Assembly (NCBI GenBank): GCA_014238595.1
Contig: JABAAV010000029.1
Location: 4,832-15,939, forward strand
From: Myxococcales bacterium
Lineage (GTDB): Bacteria; Myxococcota_A; Polyangia; Haliangiales; J016
DNA: 11,108 nt
Direction of reading: 5' to 3'
The stretch's first letter is position 1; each line of letters starts with the position of its first letter. The notes below the pieces were generated by a model. It searched no databases, was not told the DNA's origin, and was given only the letters and a program-made list of their open reading frames with translations. Below, in pieces: positions 1 through 6,128 of this stretch. Both the position numbers and the translations under genes were made by a program.

Positions 1-68
1 ATAGGCGGGGATGGATTTGCTTTCCCAGCACTAACTTGAAGTTTAATAAATGCTTCAATCTTTTTCAT
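1..68 (-). CDS. rplK: 50S ribosomal protein L11, N-terminal fragment (runs off the window)
   Basis: Reading leftward from the ATG at 68-66, the frame stays open to the window edge and encodes the start of L11, including the hallmark stretch KLQVSAGKANPSPP, which binds the GTPase-centre region of 23S rRNA and carries the conserved N-terminal prolines. About 22 residues are visible; the rest lies outside the window. It starts 26 nt after the nusG stop, which is the usual nusG-rplK order. A purine-rich AGAGGA lies about 10 nt before the ATG and may act as a distant ribosome binding site. The identification rests on the motif and on the neighbours, and is firm despite the truncation. Confidence 0.95.
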   Translation of the reverse strand, partial: MKKIEAFIKLQVSAGKANPSPP

Positions 69-94
69 TTGATCTCAATCCTCTTCATACTTTC

Positions 95-679
95 TTATGA
101 TTTTTCAACCTGAGAAAAATCCAACTCCACAAGAGTTGGACGACCAAACATCGATACTAATACTTTGATTTTTTGTTTATCAGGTTTTATTTCTTCTACC
201 GTGGCGATAAAGCTTGCAAAAGGACCTTCAACCACACGCACCGATTCTCCAGGTTGAAAATCAACTTTTGGTTTTGGCTTCGTTGTGCCATCCGTTACAG
301 CTTCATTGATATTAAAGATCTGTTCTTCAGGCACAGGTGTTGGCCGAATACCACCCAAAAAACCTGTAATCTTTGGTGTGTTTTTAACAACATGAAACGT
401 GTGTTTATTGAGCAACATATGAACAAACATGTACCCTGGGAAAAATTTTCGAGTTGCTGTGCGACGTTGACCTTTAACCATCTCAAATACTTGTTCAGAA
501 GGGATTAAAATCTCACCAAAAGATTCTTGCATGCTGGCATTTTTAATGCGTTCTAACAAAGACAATTTCGCCTTGTTCTCATGTCCTGAATAGGTATGAA
601 CAATATACCATTTCATTTCTTGAACATCAGACATTGCTGTCGTTTCATTCACTGCTGATATACTCATTTTTTCAACCAT
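95..679 (-). CDS. nusG: Transcription termination/antitermination factor NusG
   Basis: NusG binds RNA polymerase, reduces pausing, and links it to Rho or to the ribosome through S10. The 194-residue product has an NGN domain at about residues 22-120 (KWYIVHTYSGHE, then RKFFPGYMFVHM and the GFLGG region). A KOW domain follows at about 140-190, starting FQPGESVRVVEGPFASF. The length is close to the roughly 180 residues usual in proteobacteria. The start is uncertain. The first ATG (679) overlaps the secE stop by 8 nt. Met5 (667) and Met16 (634, giving 179 residues, closest to the family) are alternatives, and none has a clear Shine-Dalgarno. It lies between secE and rplK and is probably co-transcribed with both. 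Confidence 0.97.
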   Translation of the reverse strand: MVEKMSISAVNETTAMSDVQEMKWYIVHTYSGHENKAKLSLLERIKNASMQESFGEILIPSEQVFEMVKGQRRTATRKFFPGYMFVHMLLNKHTFHVVKNTPKITGFLGGIRPTPVPEEQIFNINEAVTDGTTKPKPKVDFQPGESVRVVEGPFASFIATVEEIKPDKQKIKVLVSMFGRPTLVELDFSQVEKS

Positions 680-1049
680 AAATCGTTGTTGTTAATTGAG
701 ACCATACGGCATCAAACAAACCCAAAATGGCCGCCGAAATAATTGTGATAACAATCACGACAAGCGTAGCCGCTTTGACTTCTTTTCTCCCAGGCCATGT
801 TACCTTAGAAACTTCCGTAGCTATTTCATTAATAGATGTATAAACACGTTTATTGCGATACAAAACAATACCGAGAATCAATACAAAAACGGCTGAACTG
901 ATCGTAATAAACAATTGACTTGGAGTACGAACAAAATAACCCCAAATCCAATCCATCGTCCATGTCATGATATAAAAGAACAACAGACCTGCGGTAAAAT
1001 ATACCAAGTGGACTGGTTTGTTCAGTGTTCTATCTTGCTGTTGTGTCAT
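672..1049 (-). CDS. secE: Preprotein translocase subunit SecE (three-helix type)
   Basis: SecE is the essential small membrane subunit that clamps SecY in the SecYEG protein-conducting channel. The 125-residue product shows three hydrophobic segments (about residues 13-30, 47-64 and 94-115). The family signature EVSKVTWPGRKEV (79-91) forms the amphipathic cytoplasmic helix before the last membrane span. Many bacteria have a SecE of only about 60 residues with one span; the long three-span form is typical of E. coli and other proteobacteria. It begins 63 nt after tRNA-Trp and its 3' end overlaps the annotated nusG start. There is no recognisable Shine-Dalgarno before the ATG. Confidence 0.96.
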   Translation of the reverse strand: MTQQQDRTLNKPVHLVYFTAGLLFFYIMTWTMDWIWGYFVRTPSQLFITISSAVFVLILGIVLYRNKRVYTSINEIATEVSKVTWPGRKEVKAATLVVIVITIISAAILGLFDAVWSQLTTTIYG

Positions 1050-1112
1050 CGTTAGTTTTCAACTATTCTCAAAAAATATTTTCTTGTTAATCATTTTAAA
1101 TCATGCGTATAT

Positions 1113-1188
<76 letters not shown>

Positions 1189-1198
1189 TTATATATGA

Positions 1199-1294
1199 TC
1201 ACGTGTTATCGTACGAAAATCCTCCATCATTAATAAAATACTCACTGTTGCTGTTTTGTCTCACGAAAAACACTCCCGTAGAAGAAGGCGACAT
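1199..1294 (-). CDS. Possible 31-residue micro-ORF in the tuf-less gap (doubtful)
   Basis: Between tRNA-Thr(GGT) and tRNA-Trp a short ORF runs leftward from ATG at 1294 to TGA at 1201-1199. A GTGAGG sequence lies 3 nt before the ATG, which is Shine-Dalgarno-like but closer than usual. The peptide (starting MSPSSTGVFFVRQ, ending YDNT) is polar, has no cysteines and no membrane segment. It does not match EF-Tu or ribosomal protein L33, the products usually encoded at this position. An ORF this short could easily arise by chance. It is listed only because it is the sole open frame with a possible ribosome site in the gap. Confidence 0.12.
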   Translation of the reverse strand: MSPSSTGVFFVRQNSNSEYFINDGGFSYDNT

Positions 1295-1332
1295 TTACCT
1301 CACTTCATCAAAACACGCAAGTGCAGAATGAA

Positions 1333-1369
1333 AGAGATCTCCTATATTTTTGATCCAATGGAGATCTCT
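1333..1369. repeat. Perfect 10-bp inverted repeat between tRNA-Thr(GGT) and tRNA-Trp
   Basis: The arms AGAGATCTCC (1333-1342) and GGAGATCTCT (1360-1369) are exactly complementary around a 17-nt AT-rich loop, and each arm holds the palindrome GAGATCTC. In the leftward transcript the hairpin forms about 33 nt after the end of tRNA-Thr(GGT). It is followed by TTCATTC, not a proper U-run. It could be an RNase processing signal, a weak terminator or attenuator, or a relic of the junction where tuf was lost. The structure is seen directly; the role is a guess. Confidence 0.6.
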
Positions 1370-1401
1370 GATTGACTCTTGAGACTTTTACTCCAATTCG
1401 G

Positions 1402-1473
<72 letters not shown>

Positions 1474-1496
1474 ATATTCATGATTACGACAACAAC

Positions 1497-1572
1497 TGGA
1501 GCGGGCGACGAGATTCGAACTCGCGACATTCAGCTTGGAAGGCTGAAGCTCTACCAGCTGAGCTACACCCGC
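1497..1572 (-). tRNA. tRNA-Gly (anticodon TCC)
   Basis: The acceptor GCGGGTG pairs with CGCCCGC (one G-T pair), with discriminator T and an encoded CCA. The anticodon stem TCAGC/GCTGA encloses CTTCCAA (anticodon TCC). The T arm GCGAG/CTCGT has loop TTCGAAT. It is 76 nt long and lies 8 nt after tRNA-Tyr and 23 nt before tRNA-Thr(GGT), so it is clearly part of a single transcript. Confidence 0.97.
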
Positions 1573-1580
1573 AATAACAG

Positions 1581-1663
1581 TGGAGGGGGAAGGATTCGAA
1601 CCTTCGAAACCGTACGGTGGCAGATTTACAGTCTGCTCCCTTTGACCACTCGGGAACCCCTCC
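1581..1663 (-). tRNA. tRNA-Tyr (anticodon GTA), class II with long variable arm
   Basis: The acceptor GGAGGGG pairs with CCCCTCC, with discriminator A followed by CTG, so CCA is not encoded. The anticodon stem GCAGA/TCTGC encloses CTGTAAA (anticodon GTA). A long variable arm containing CCGTACGG marks it as class II, as expected for bacterial tRNA-Tyr. The T arm GAAGG/CCTTC has loop TTCGAAT. It is 83 nt long. Confidence 0.97.
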
Positions 1664-1718
1664 CTTCTACAATCATGGTATTTATTCCAACAAAGAACCT
1701 CCCGATCGCAATTCAATA

Positions 1719-1794
1719 TGGAGCTGGCAGTGGGACTTGAACCCGCAACCTCCTGATTACAAATCAGGTGCTCTACCAATTGAGCTACGCCAGC
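1719..1794 (-). tRNA. tRNA-Thr (anticodon TGT)
   Basis: The acceptor GCTGGCG pairs with TGCCAGC, leaving a G-T wobble at the base, with discriminator T and an encoded CCA. The anticodon stem CCTGA/TCAGG encloses TTTGTAA (anticodon TGT). The T stem GCGGG/CCCAC has one C-A mismatch, so the arm is slightly imperfect, but the rest is normal. It is 76 nt long. It is the first gene of the cluster, 40 nt after the probable -10 box. Confidence 0.96.
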
Positions 1795-1834
1795 AAAATA
1801 ACTTAGACCAAACATATATCAACAGGACGCAAGG

Positions 1835-1862
1835 TATATAGCTTGGCAATCCTACAAGTCAA
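1835..1862 (-). promoter_or_regulatory. Probable sigma-70-type promoter of the tRNA-secE-nusG block
   Basis: Reading leftward, TTGACT (1862-1857) and TATATA (1840-1835) are separated by 16 bp, a good match to the -35/-10 consensus. Transcription would start around 1828, leaving a leader of some 30 nt before tRNA-Thr(TGT). No terminator with a U-run is visible between here and rplK, so the tRNAs and the protein genes may share this promoter. Confidence 0.65.
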
Positions 1863-1985
1863 TCAATAAAACACGTCATTATGCTTATGTCATGCATACA
1901 TTTGAAAAAGATGATTCAAAAGATATGAAAAACCTATATGTGCCATTGTTCAAATCTCTTTTATTGCGATGCACTAATATAGATA

Positions 1986-2025
1986 GCCCTGAATAATTTT
2001 TCGTTTATGAACAATTATTCAGGGC
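1986..2025. repeat. Strong 13-bp hairpin in the divergent region
   Basis: GCCCTGAATAATT (1986-1998) is exactly complementary to AATTATTCAGGGC (2013-2025). After one mismatch the loop adds three more pairs (TTC/GAA) around GTTTAT. Neither strand has a T-run after the stem, so it is not a standard intrinsic terminator. It lies between two outward-facing promoters. It could be a regulator site, a factor-dependent terminator, or a dispersed repeat; one window cannot tell. Confidence 0.7.
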
Positions 2026-2038
2026 ATGAATCAGACTT

Positions 2039-2076
2039 GATGAATTGATTTTCATCGTGTTGATGACTGACATCAA
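2039..2076. promoter_or_regulatory. Two adjacent small inverted repeats, possible operator
   Basis: GATGAA-N6-TTCATC (2039-2056) is followed 3 nt later by TTGATG-N5-CATCAA (2060-2076). Both use the same TTGATG-like half-site, which suggests a binding site for a dimeric regulator. The pair lies about 45 bp before the probable -35 box of the ATP-grasp gene. This is pattern-based only; short repeats of this kind also occur by chance in AT-rich DNA. Confidence 0.3.
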
Positions 2077-2121
2077 ACACACTGCATCTATATCTGAATA
2101 AGAAACCCATTTCTTTTTTGA

Positions 2122-2150
2122 TTGTATAGTTTTTGTTTTTGCGTTCTAAT
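2122..2150 (+). promoter_or_regulatory. Possible promoter of the tandem ATP-grasp gene
   Basis: TTGTAT (2122-2127) and TCTAAT (2145-2150) are 17 bp apart: four of six and five of six consensus matches. The start would lie near 2157, giving a leader of about 60 nt without an obvious Shine-Dalgarno. Confidence 0.4.
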
Positions 2151-2219
2151 AATGAGCATCGGCATGTTGTTTCAATCTTTTTCTATTTCATCATCTATCA
2201 ACTGTTTCATTAATCCGTT

Positions 2220-4295
2220 ATGAAGATTGCTTATACTTACAACATTCAATCAACAAACCTTGCAAACAAGACATCTGTTGATCAATCAGAAATACCAGAT
2301 ATAATAATTACAGCACTTGAAGATTCAGGGCATGAAGTTCAAGGTATTGATTGTTCTGATTCTTTGGCTTCAGTGATTCAAAAACTAAATACATGTGCGC
2401 CTGACATTATCTTCAACACAGCCATTGGAAACCGAGGAAGAATGTGCGAAGCATTCTATCCTTCGCTATTTGAAGAATTAAACATTCCATTTGCTGGATC
2501 GGACACACACACATTAACTGTTGCATTAGATAAATCACTCACTAAAACCATCTTAGCAAAACATGGTGTCGATACACCGCGTTCTATATTGTTACATAAC
2601 AACAATATGAATGAAGTACTTGAAACTAACATCGGACTTTCTTATCCCATTATTGTTAAACCTAATTATGAAGGATCTTCAAAAGGCATTACGCGTGACT
2701 CTGTCGTAGCAAACTCAAAAGAATTGTTGCCTGTATTACGAAAAGCACTTCGTGATTATCCTGAAGGAGTCTTGTTAGAAGAATTTGTAGATGGTGTTGA
2801 TATTTCTGTTTGCTATATTTCCAATGTTGGTCATGACAACGGTCTACTTGTTCCTGTTCAATACTTAGTGGAACCAACATTAGATAACCCTTACAATGTC
2901 TATGATTACAAACTCAAACTGATTGAACCCAAAGGTGTATCCCTGCATTGTCCAGCAGATATTCCACGTGATCTCGCAGCCCGCGCACGAGCCATTTCAC
3001 ATACGGTTATTAAAGTTTTAAATATCCAAGATATGGCATGTATCGATTATCGAATTACCGAAAACGGTCGTATTTATCTATTAGAAGCCAATGCCTTGCC
3101 TTCTTTACAAAAAAATTCTCCACTGATGACAGCAGCCATCCATCAAGGCATGAATACAAAACGCACCATTGAATCCATTCTTCATGCAGCTGCCATTCGA
3201 GCGGGTATTGCCACAAAAGGTGAATTGGGTATTCGCCGAAGCCGCAAAAAAAGTAAATCCGTACGTATTGGATTTACCTACAATATACGACGTAATAACA
3301 TTGATGATACTCAAGCAGAGTGGGATCTTCCTGAAACGATTGCCGCTATATCTTCAGCATTACGACAATTAGGTCATGTTGTCGTTCATTTAGAAGCCAC
3401 ACAAGATCTTCCTCGTGTATTAGCTGAATCAGAGGTTGATTGTGTATTCAACATTGCAGAAGGTGTTGAAGGACGCAACAGAGAAGCTCAAGTTCCTGCA
3501 CTTTGCGAATTGCTTAGAATTCCTTATATCGGCAGTGATTCAGCCACTTTAGCCATCACATTAGATAAAGCTCTGGCAAAAAAAGTCCTAATACAACACG
3601 ATATTCTTACACCAGCATTTCAAGTGATGGAAACGGGTCGTGAACGACTCAATCCCGATCTTAAATTCCCTTTAATCGTGAAACCAAACACTGAAGGGTC
3701 TTCAAAAGGTATCAATGCCACCAGTGTTGTTGATAACGAAGAAGATCTACGAATTACTGTTAAAGATGTCATTACAAATTATCGACAACCTGTCTTGGTT
3801 GAAGAATATGTTGTAGGACGCGAATTCACAGTAGGGCTTTTGGGCGATAAACGACCTCGAGTTCTTCCACCCATGGAAATTCGTTTTATCGATCAAACCA
3901 ATGAACGACCTGTCTATAACTACGCCATTAAACAAAATTGGAAAGAGCATGTTTATTATGAATGTCCTGCAAAGGTTGATGCGGCTGAACTCAAATCAAT
4001 TGAAAAAATAGCCAAAGCCACATTTTGGGCATTAGATTGTCGTGATGTGGCACGCATTGATCTGCGTGTGACAGATAATGGTACCATTTATGTTATTGAA
4101 ATTAATCCACTTCCTGGTCTGACACCTGCCTATTCAGATTTAGTCTTAATAGCACAAGCTGCGGGCATGGATTACAATACGTTAATTGGAGAAATCATAG
4201 AAACAGGGCTTCGCCGGTTTCGACGAGGAAAACGTGATAACGGAAACACAGATGCTCGATTATCTGGTCGACACACCACAGAGACGTTCGCTTAA
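2220..4295 (+). CDS. Tandem D-Ala-D-Ala-ligase-like ATP-grasp protein (two ligase units fused)
   Basis: The 691-residue protein is an internal duplication with a repeat offset of about 338-341 residues. Each unit resembles a full D-alanine-D-alanine ligase (usually some 300-370 residues alone). Unit 1 begins MKIAYTYNI and unit 2 begins VRIGFTYNI near residue 348. Shared motifs are the ATP-binding lysine (K147, K488), the loop EGSSKGI (151-157, 492-498) and the metal-binding D-E-N set (D276/E289/N291; D614/E627/N629). Unit 2 keeps the arginine next to the metal Asp (R612 in ARID) and the LPGL loop. Unit 1 has C274 and LPSL at the same places. In E. coli DdlB that arginine (Arg255) is catalytic, so unit 1 is probably inactive, regulatory, or altered. 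The loop has Lys where standard Ddl has Val or Met (EGSSVG), so the substrate may not be D-Ala. There is no Shine-Dalgarno at the ATG. The stop interlocks with that of the convergent gene. Confidence 0.85.
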   Translation: MKIAYTYNIQSTNLANKTSVDQSEIPDIIITALEDSGHEVQGIDCSDSLASVIQKLNTCAPDIIFNTAIGNRGRMCEAFYPSLFEELNIPFAGSDTHTLTVALDKSLTKTILAKHGVDTPRSILLHNNNMNEVLETNIGLSYPIIVKPNYEGSSKGITRDSVVANSKELLPVLRKALRDYPEGVLLEEFVDGVDISVCYISNVGHDNGLLVPVQYLVEPTLDNPYNVYDYKLKLIEPKGVSLHCPADIPRDLAARARAISHTVIKVLNIQDMACIDYRITENGRIYLLEANALPSLQKNSPLMTAAIHQGMNTKRTIESILHAAAIRAGIATKGELGIRRSRKKSKSVRIGFTYNIRRNNIDDTQAEWDLPETIAAISSALRQLGHVVVHLEATQDLPRVLAESEVDCVFNIAEGVEGRNREAQVPALCELLRIPYIGSDSATLAITLDKALAKKVLIQHDILTPAFQVMETGRERLNPDLKFPLIVKPNTEGSSKGINATSVVDNEEDLRITVKDVITNYRQPVLVEEYVVGREFTVGLLGDKRPRVLPPMEIRFIDQTNERPVYNYAIKQNWKEHVYYECPAKVDAAELKSIEKIAKATFWALDCRDVARIDLRVTDNGTIYVIEINPLPGLTPAYSDLVLIAQAAGMDYNTLIGEIIETGLRRFRRGKRDNGNTDARLSGRHTTETFA

Positions 4296-5419
4296 TTGTT
4301 GTTGCATATTTTTTTAAATTTATCCGATGCACGATACTGTGTACTTAGTGTCTCCATAAACGATTCACGTTGATCATAAAGTCGACGTATCTTGCGTGGC
4401 TTACATTTTTCTAAGACATAAGAAGCCATTAACGGCAATGCGATCGTGGCATCAAGATAAGCAGTAACACAATGAGAGAGCCGTTCTGGATCAACCTTAC
4501 CCCAACTCACTGATTCACTGGCTGTCGCTCCTGAAAGACCACCCGTATCTGGACGAGCATCGGTAATCTGAACAAAAAAATCATGCCCCTTTTCTTCAAA
4601 ACCTAAAATTTCTTGAAGCTGTGGTTCAGTCTGAAGCACAAAGTTTTTGGGTGAACCTCCACCAAAGATCACCACACCACTGAGTGATTGTTGAATAATT
4701 TTAGCATGATGAATCAATGCTGCCATATCATTGACATCAATTGATGGATCCACATGAGGTCCACAAGGGTGTTGTGAAGATTGGTGGACTTGTAATGCTG
4801 CAATATTAAGTCCAATAGTAGAATCACCAGGACTTGGCGACCATATCGGTATGCCCTGTGCGTATGCTGTCGCTAAGATGCTCGGTTTTACATGTGTTTT
4901 TTGTGCCATAGCAGATGCATATTTGCCTATTTTATAATGAAGCTCTGCTGTACCCATGCGTTGTTGAAATTCAGGTGCAGACAATACTTTATAAAGCCAA
5001 TCATCTGTTTCATAAAGCACATTACCATCGAACAACACATCATAGACACGAAAAATTGTTTCTTCTCTTAACAAGACATCGTAGCGCCCTGAAGCCATAT
5101 CGACATCACCACGAAATGCATCAAACCCTAAATCAAAATGAAGATCATGATATAAATTCGCCCCCGTCGATGCAATGTAATCAATAAATCCATGCTCCAT
5201 CAGTGGAGTGATGACACTTGAAAGACCTGCTGGTGTTAATGCACCAGATAAAGACACTCCAATGAAGGCATTACGCTCAATCATATGTGCAAACAATTGA
5301 CAAGATTCACGTAATCTCGCAGCGTTGTATGCATTAAAATATGTGTCGATCAACGTCACAACATCAGGACTACCCAAAGATAATGGTGGTGCTTGAATTT
5401 TCTTTCGATTTTTTAACAT
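4292..5419 (-). CDS. Deoxyhypusine-synthase-family protein (possible homospermidine synthase)
   Basis: The 375-residue product matches the deoxyhypusine synthase fold, an NAD-dependent enzyme that transfers the aminobutyl group of spermidine. Visible motifs are SLSGALTPAG (56-65), TGANLYHDLH (85-94), IWSPSPGDSTIG (192-203), GGGSPKNF (253-260) and the catalytic-lysine motif SVSWGK, with K308 matching human Lys329. The human His288, next to the KHH sequence, is Asn259 here. Bacteria have no eIF5A, so the acceptor is probably putrescine or another amine (homospermidine synthesis, as in DHS-derived plant enzymes); this is inference. AGGA lies 4 nt before the ATG. The gene converges on the ATP-grasp gene and the stop codons overlap. 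A promoter must lie in 5420-5520; I could not fix a good -35, but TATATA lies just upstream. Confidence 0.88.
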   Translation of the reverse strand: MLKNRKKIQAPPLSLGSPDVVTLIDTYFNAYNAARLRESCQLFAHMIERNAFIGVSLSGALTPAGLSSVITPLMEHGFIDYIASTGANLYHDLHFDLGFDAFRGDVDMASGRYDVLLREETIFRVYDVLFDGNVLYETDDWLYKVLSAPEFQQRMGTAELHYKIGKYASAMAQKTHVKPSILATAYAQGIPIWSPSPGDSTIGLNIAALQVHQSSQHPCGPHVDPSIDVNDMAALIHHAKIIQQSLSGVVIFGGGSPKNFVLQTEPQLQEILGFEEKGHDFFVQITDARPDTGGLSGATASESVSWGKVDPERLSHCVTAYLDATIALPLMASYVLEKCKPRKIRRLYDQRESFMETLSTQYRASDKFKKICNNN

Positions 5420-5579
5420 AAGATCCTATATAAAATTAAAACAAACAGAGCAACTAAGCGTGATCTACTCTTAACGCTTGAAGGATGAACGACTGTGATT
5501 TATGAATAATTATGCCATTTTCACCGTATTTTGATCCAATCATTACAATACAATAAATATGAACCGATCCCTCTCATGA

Positions 5580-5638
5580 CCTTGATTTCATAATGTTTTG
5601 ACCATGGCATGATTGTCATTCCTTGATCTCAAATAATG
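5580..5638 (+). promoter_or_regulatory. Direct repeats upstream of the rubrerythrin operon, possible regulator sites
   Basis: CCTTGAT...TAATG occurs at 5580-5595 and again at 5621-5638. The CCTTGAT parts are 41 bp apart, roughly four helix turns. They lie 65-125 bp before the rubrerythrin start. They do not match the PerR, Fur or OxyR consensus that I would expect before a peroxide-response gene. I found no strong -35/-10 pair; the best is TTGATC (5624-5629) with a weak TAGAGA 16 bp later. Confidence 0.25.
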
Positions 5639-5692
5639 AACATGTAGAGATATTGAGATTACCGTCATGTTCATGATAGCTTTGCTGCTCTT

Positions 5693-5697
5693 GGAGG
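5693..5697 (+). promoter_or_regulatory. Shine-Dalgarno GGAGG fixing the rubrerythrin start
   Basis: GGAGG lies 5 nt before the ATG at 5703, ideal spacing. It decides this start over the in-frame ATGs at 5667 and 5673, which would add a 12-residue N-terminus foreign to the family. Confidence 0.85.
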
Positions 5698-5702
5698 TAA
5701 TT

Positions 5703-6128
5703 ATGTCAAAATTAAACGGTTCAAAAACTCATCAAAATTTAAAAGATGCTTTTTCTGGCGAATCACAAGCAAATCGCCGTTATCTTTACTTTGCTAAGAA
5801 CGCAGATGTCGAAGGATATGCCGATGTCGCTGGACTCTTTCGGGATACAGCTGAAGGTGAAACAGGACACGCACATGGTCATCTCGATTATCTTAAATCA
5901 GTTGGAGATCCCGCAACCGATGAACCCATTGGAACCACCAAAGAAAATCTTCATGCCTCAGTCGTTGGTGAAACCTATGAATATACTGAAATGTATCCTG
6001 GGTTTGCTAAAATAGCGCGTGAAGAAGGCTTTGAAGAAATCGCTGAATGGTTTGAAACACTCGCTAGAGCTGAACGCTCTCATGCAGGTCGTTTTAGCAA
6101 AGCATTAAATGAACTTAACAATCATTGA
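5703..6128 (+). CDS. Rubrerythrin-family diiron protein lacking the rubredoxin domain
   Basis: Rubrerythrins are non-haem diiron peroxidases that reduce hydrogen peroxide in the cytoplasm. The 141-residue four-helix protein keeps the expected ligands: E20 (SGESQANRRY), E53 and H56 (EGETGHAHGH), E90 and E93 (GETYEYTEMYP), and E124 and H127 (AERSH). Full-length rubrerythrin has about 190 residues with a C-terminal Cys4 rubredoxin domain; this one ends after the diiron domain and has no cysteines. It must therefore receive electrons from a separate partner. The stop TGA shares its last base with the next ATG (TGATG), so translation of DUF3501 is likely coupled. The pairing with DUF3501 is known from many bacteria. 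Confidence 0.93.
   Translation: MSKLNGSKTHQNLKDAFSGESQANRRYLYFAKNADVEGYADVAGLFRDTAEGETGHAHGHLDYLKSVGDPATDEPIGTTKENLHASVVGETYEYTEMYPGFAKIAREEGFEEIAEWFETLARAERSHAGRFSKALNELNNH

Larger units (their letters stand above)
1795..2219. other. 425-nt gene-free divergent regulatory region
   Basis: This stretch separates the leftward tRNA/secE/nusG block from the rightward ATP-grasp gene. I see no convincing coding frame. It holds the probable promoter of the tRNA block (1835-1862), a 13-bp perfect hairpin (1986-2025) and two small inverted repeats side by side (2039-2056 and 2060-2076). It also holds a probable rightward promoter (2122-2150). Bases 1897-1920 include a weak TTTGAA/TTCAAA repeat of unclear meaning. 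Confidence 0.7.

Noticed and set aside
1986..2025. Reading the divergent-region hairpin as an intrinsic terminator
   Set aside because: No T-run follows on either strand and it lies upstream, not downstream, of both neighbouring units.
2689..3950. Antisense and shifted-frame ORFs of 60-70 codons inside the ligase gene (and similar ones in the other large genes)
   Set aside because: They are shadows of well-supported coding frames and have no motifs or ribosome sites of their own.
2220..4295. Naming the tandem ligase ddl
   Set aside because: Double length, a changed active-site Arg in unit 1 and the EGSSKG loop make the standard function uncertain.
5667..5702. Longer rubrerythrin start at 5667 adding a 12-residue hydrophobic N-terminus
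   Set aside because: A perfect GGAGG at the right distance points to 5703, and the family begins there; the extra residues would be an unneeded leader for a cytoplasmic protein.
6125..6127. TTG start for DUF3501 one codon upstream
   Set aside because: The ATG at 6128 gives the common one-base TGATG overlap and is the stronger start.
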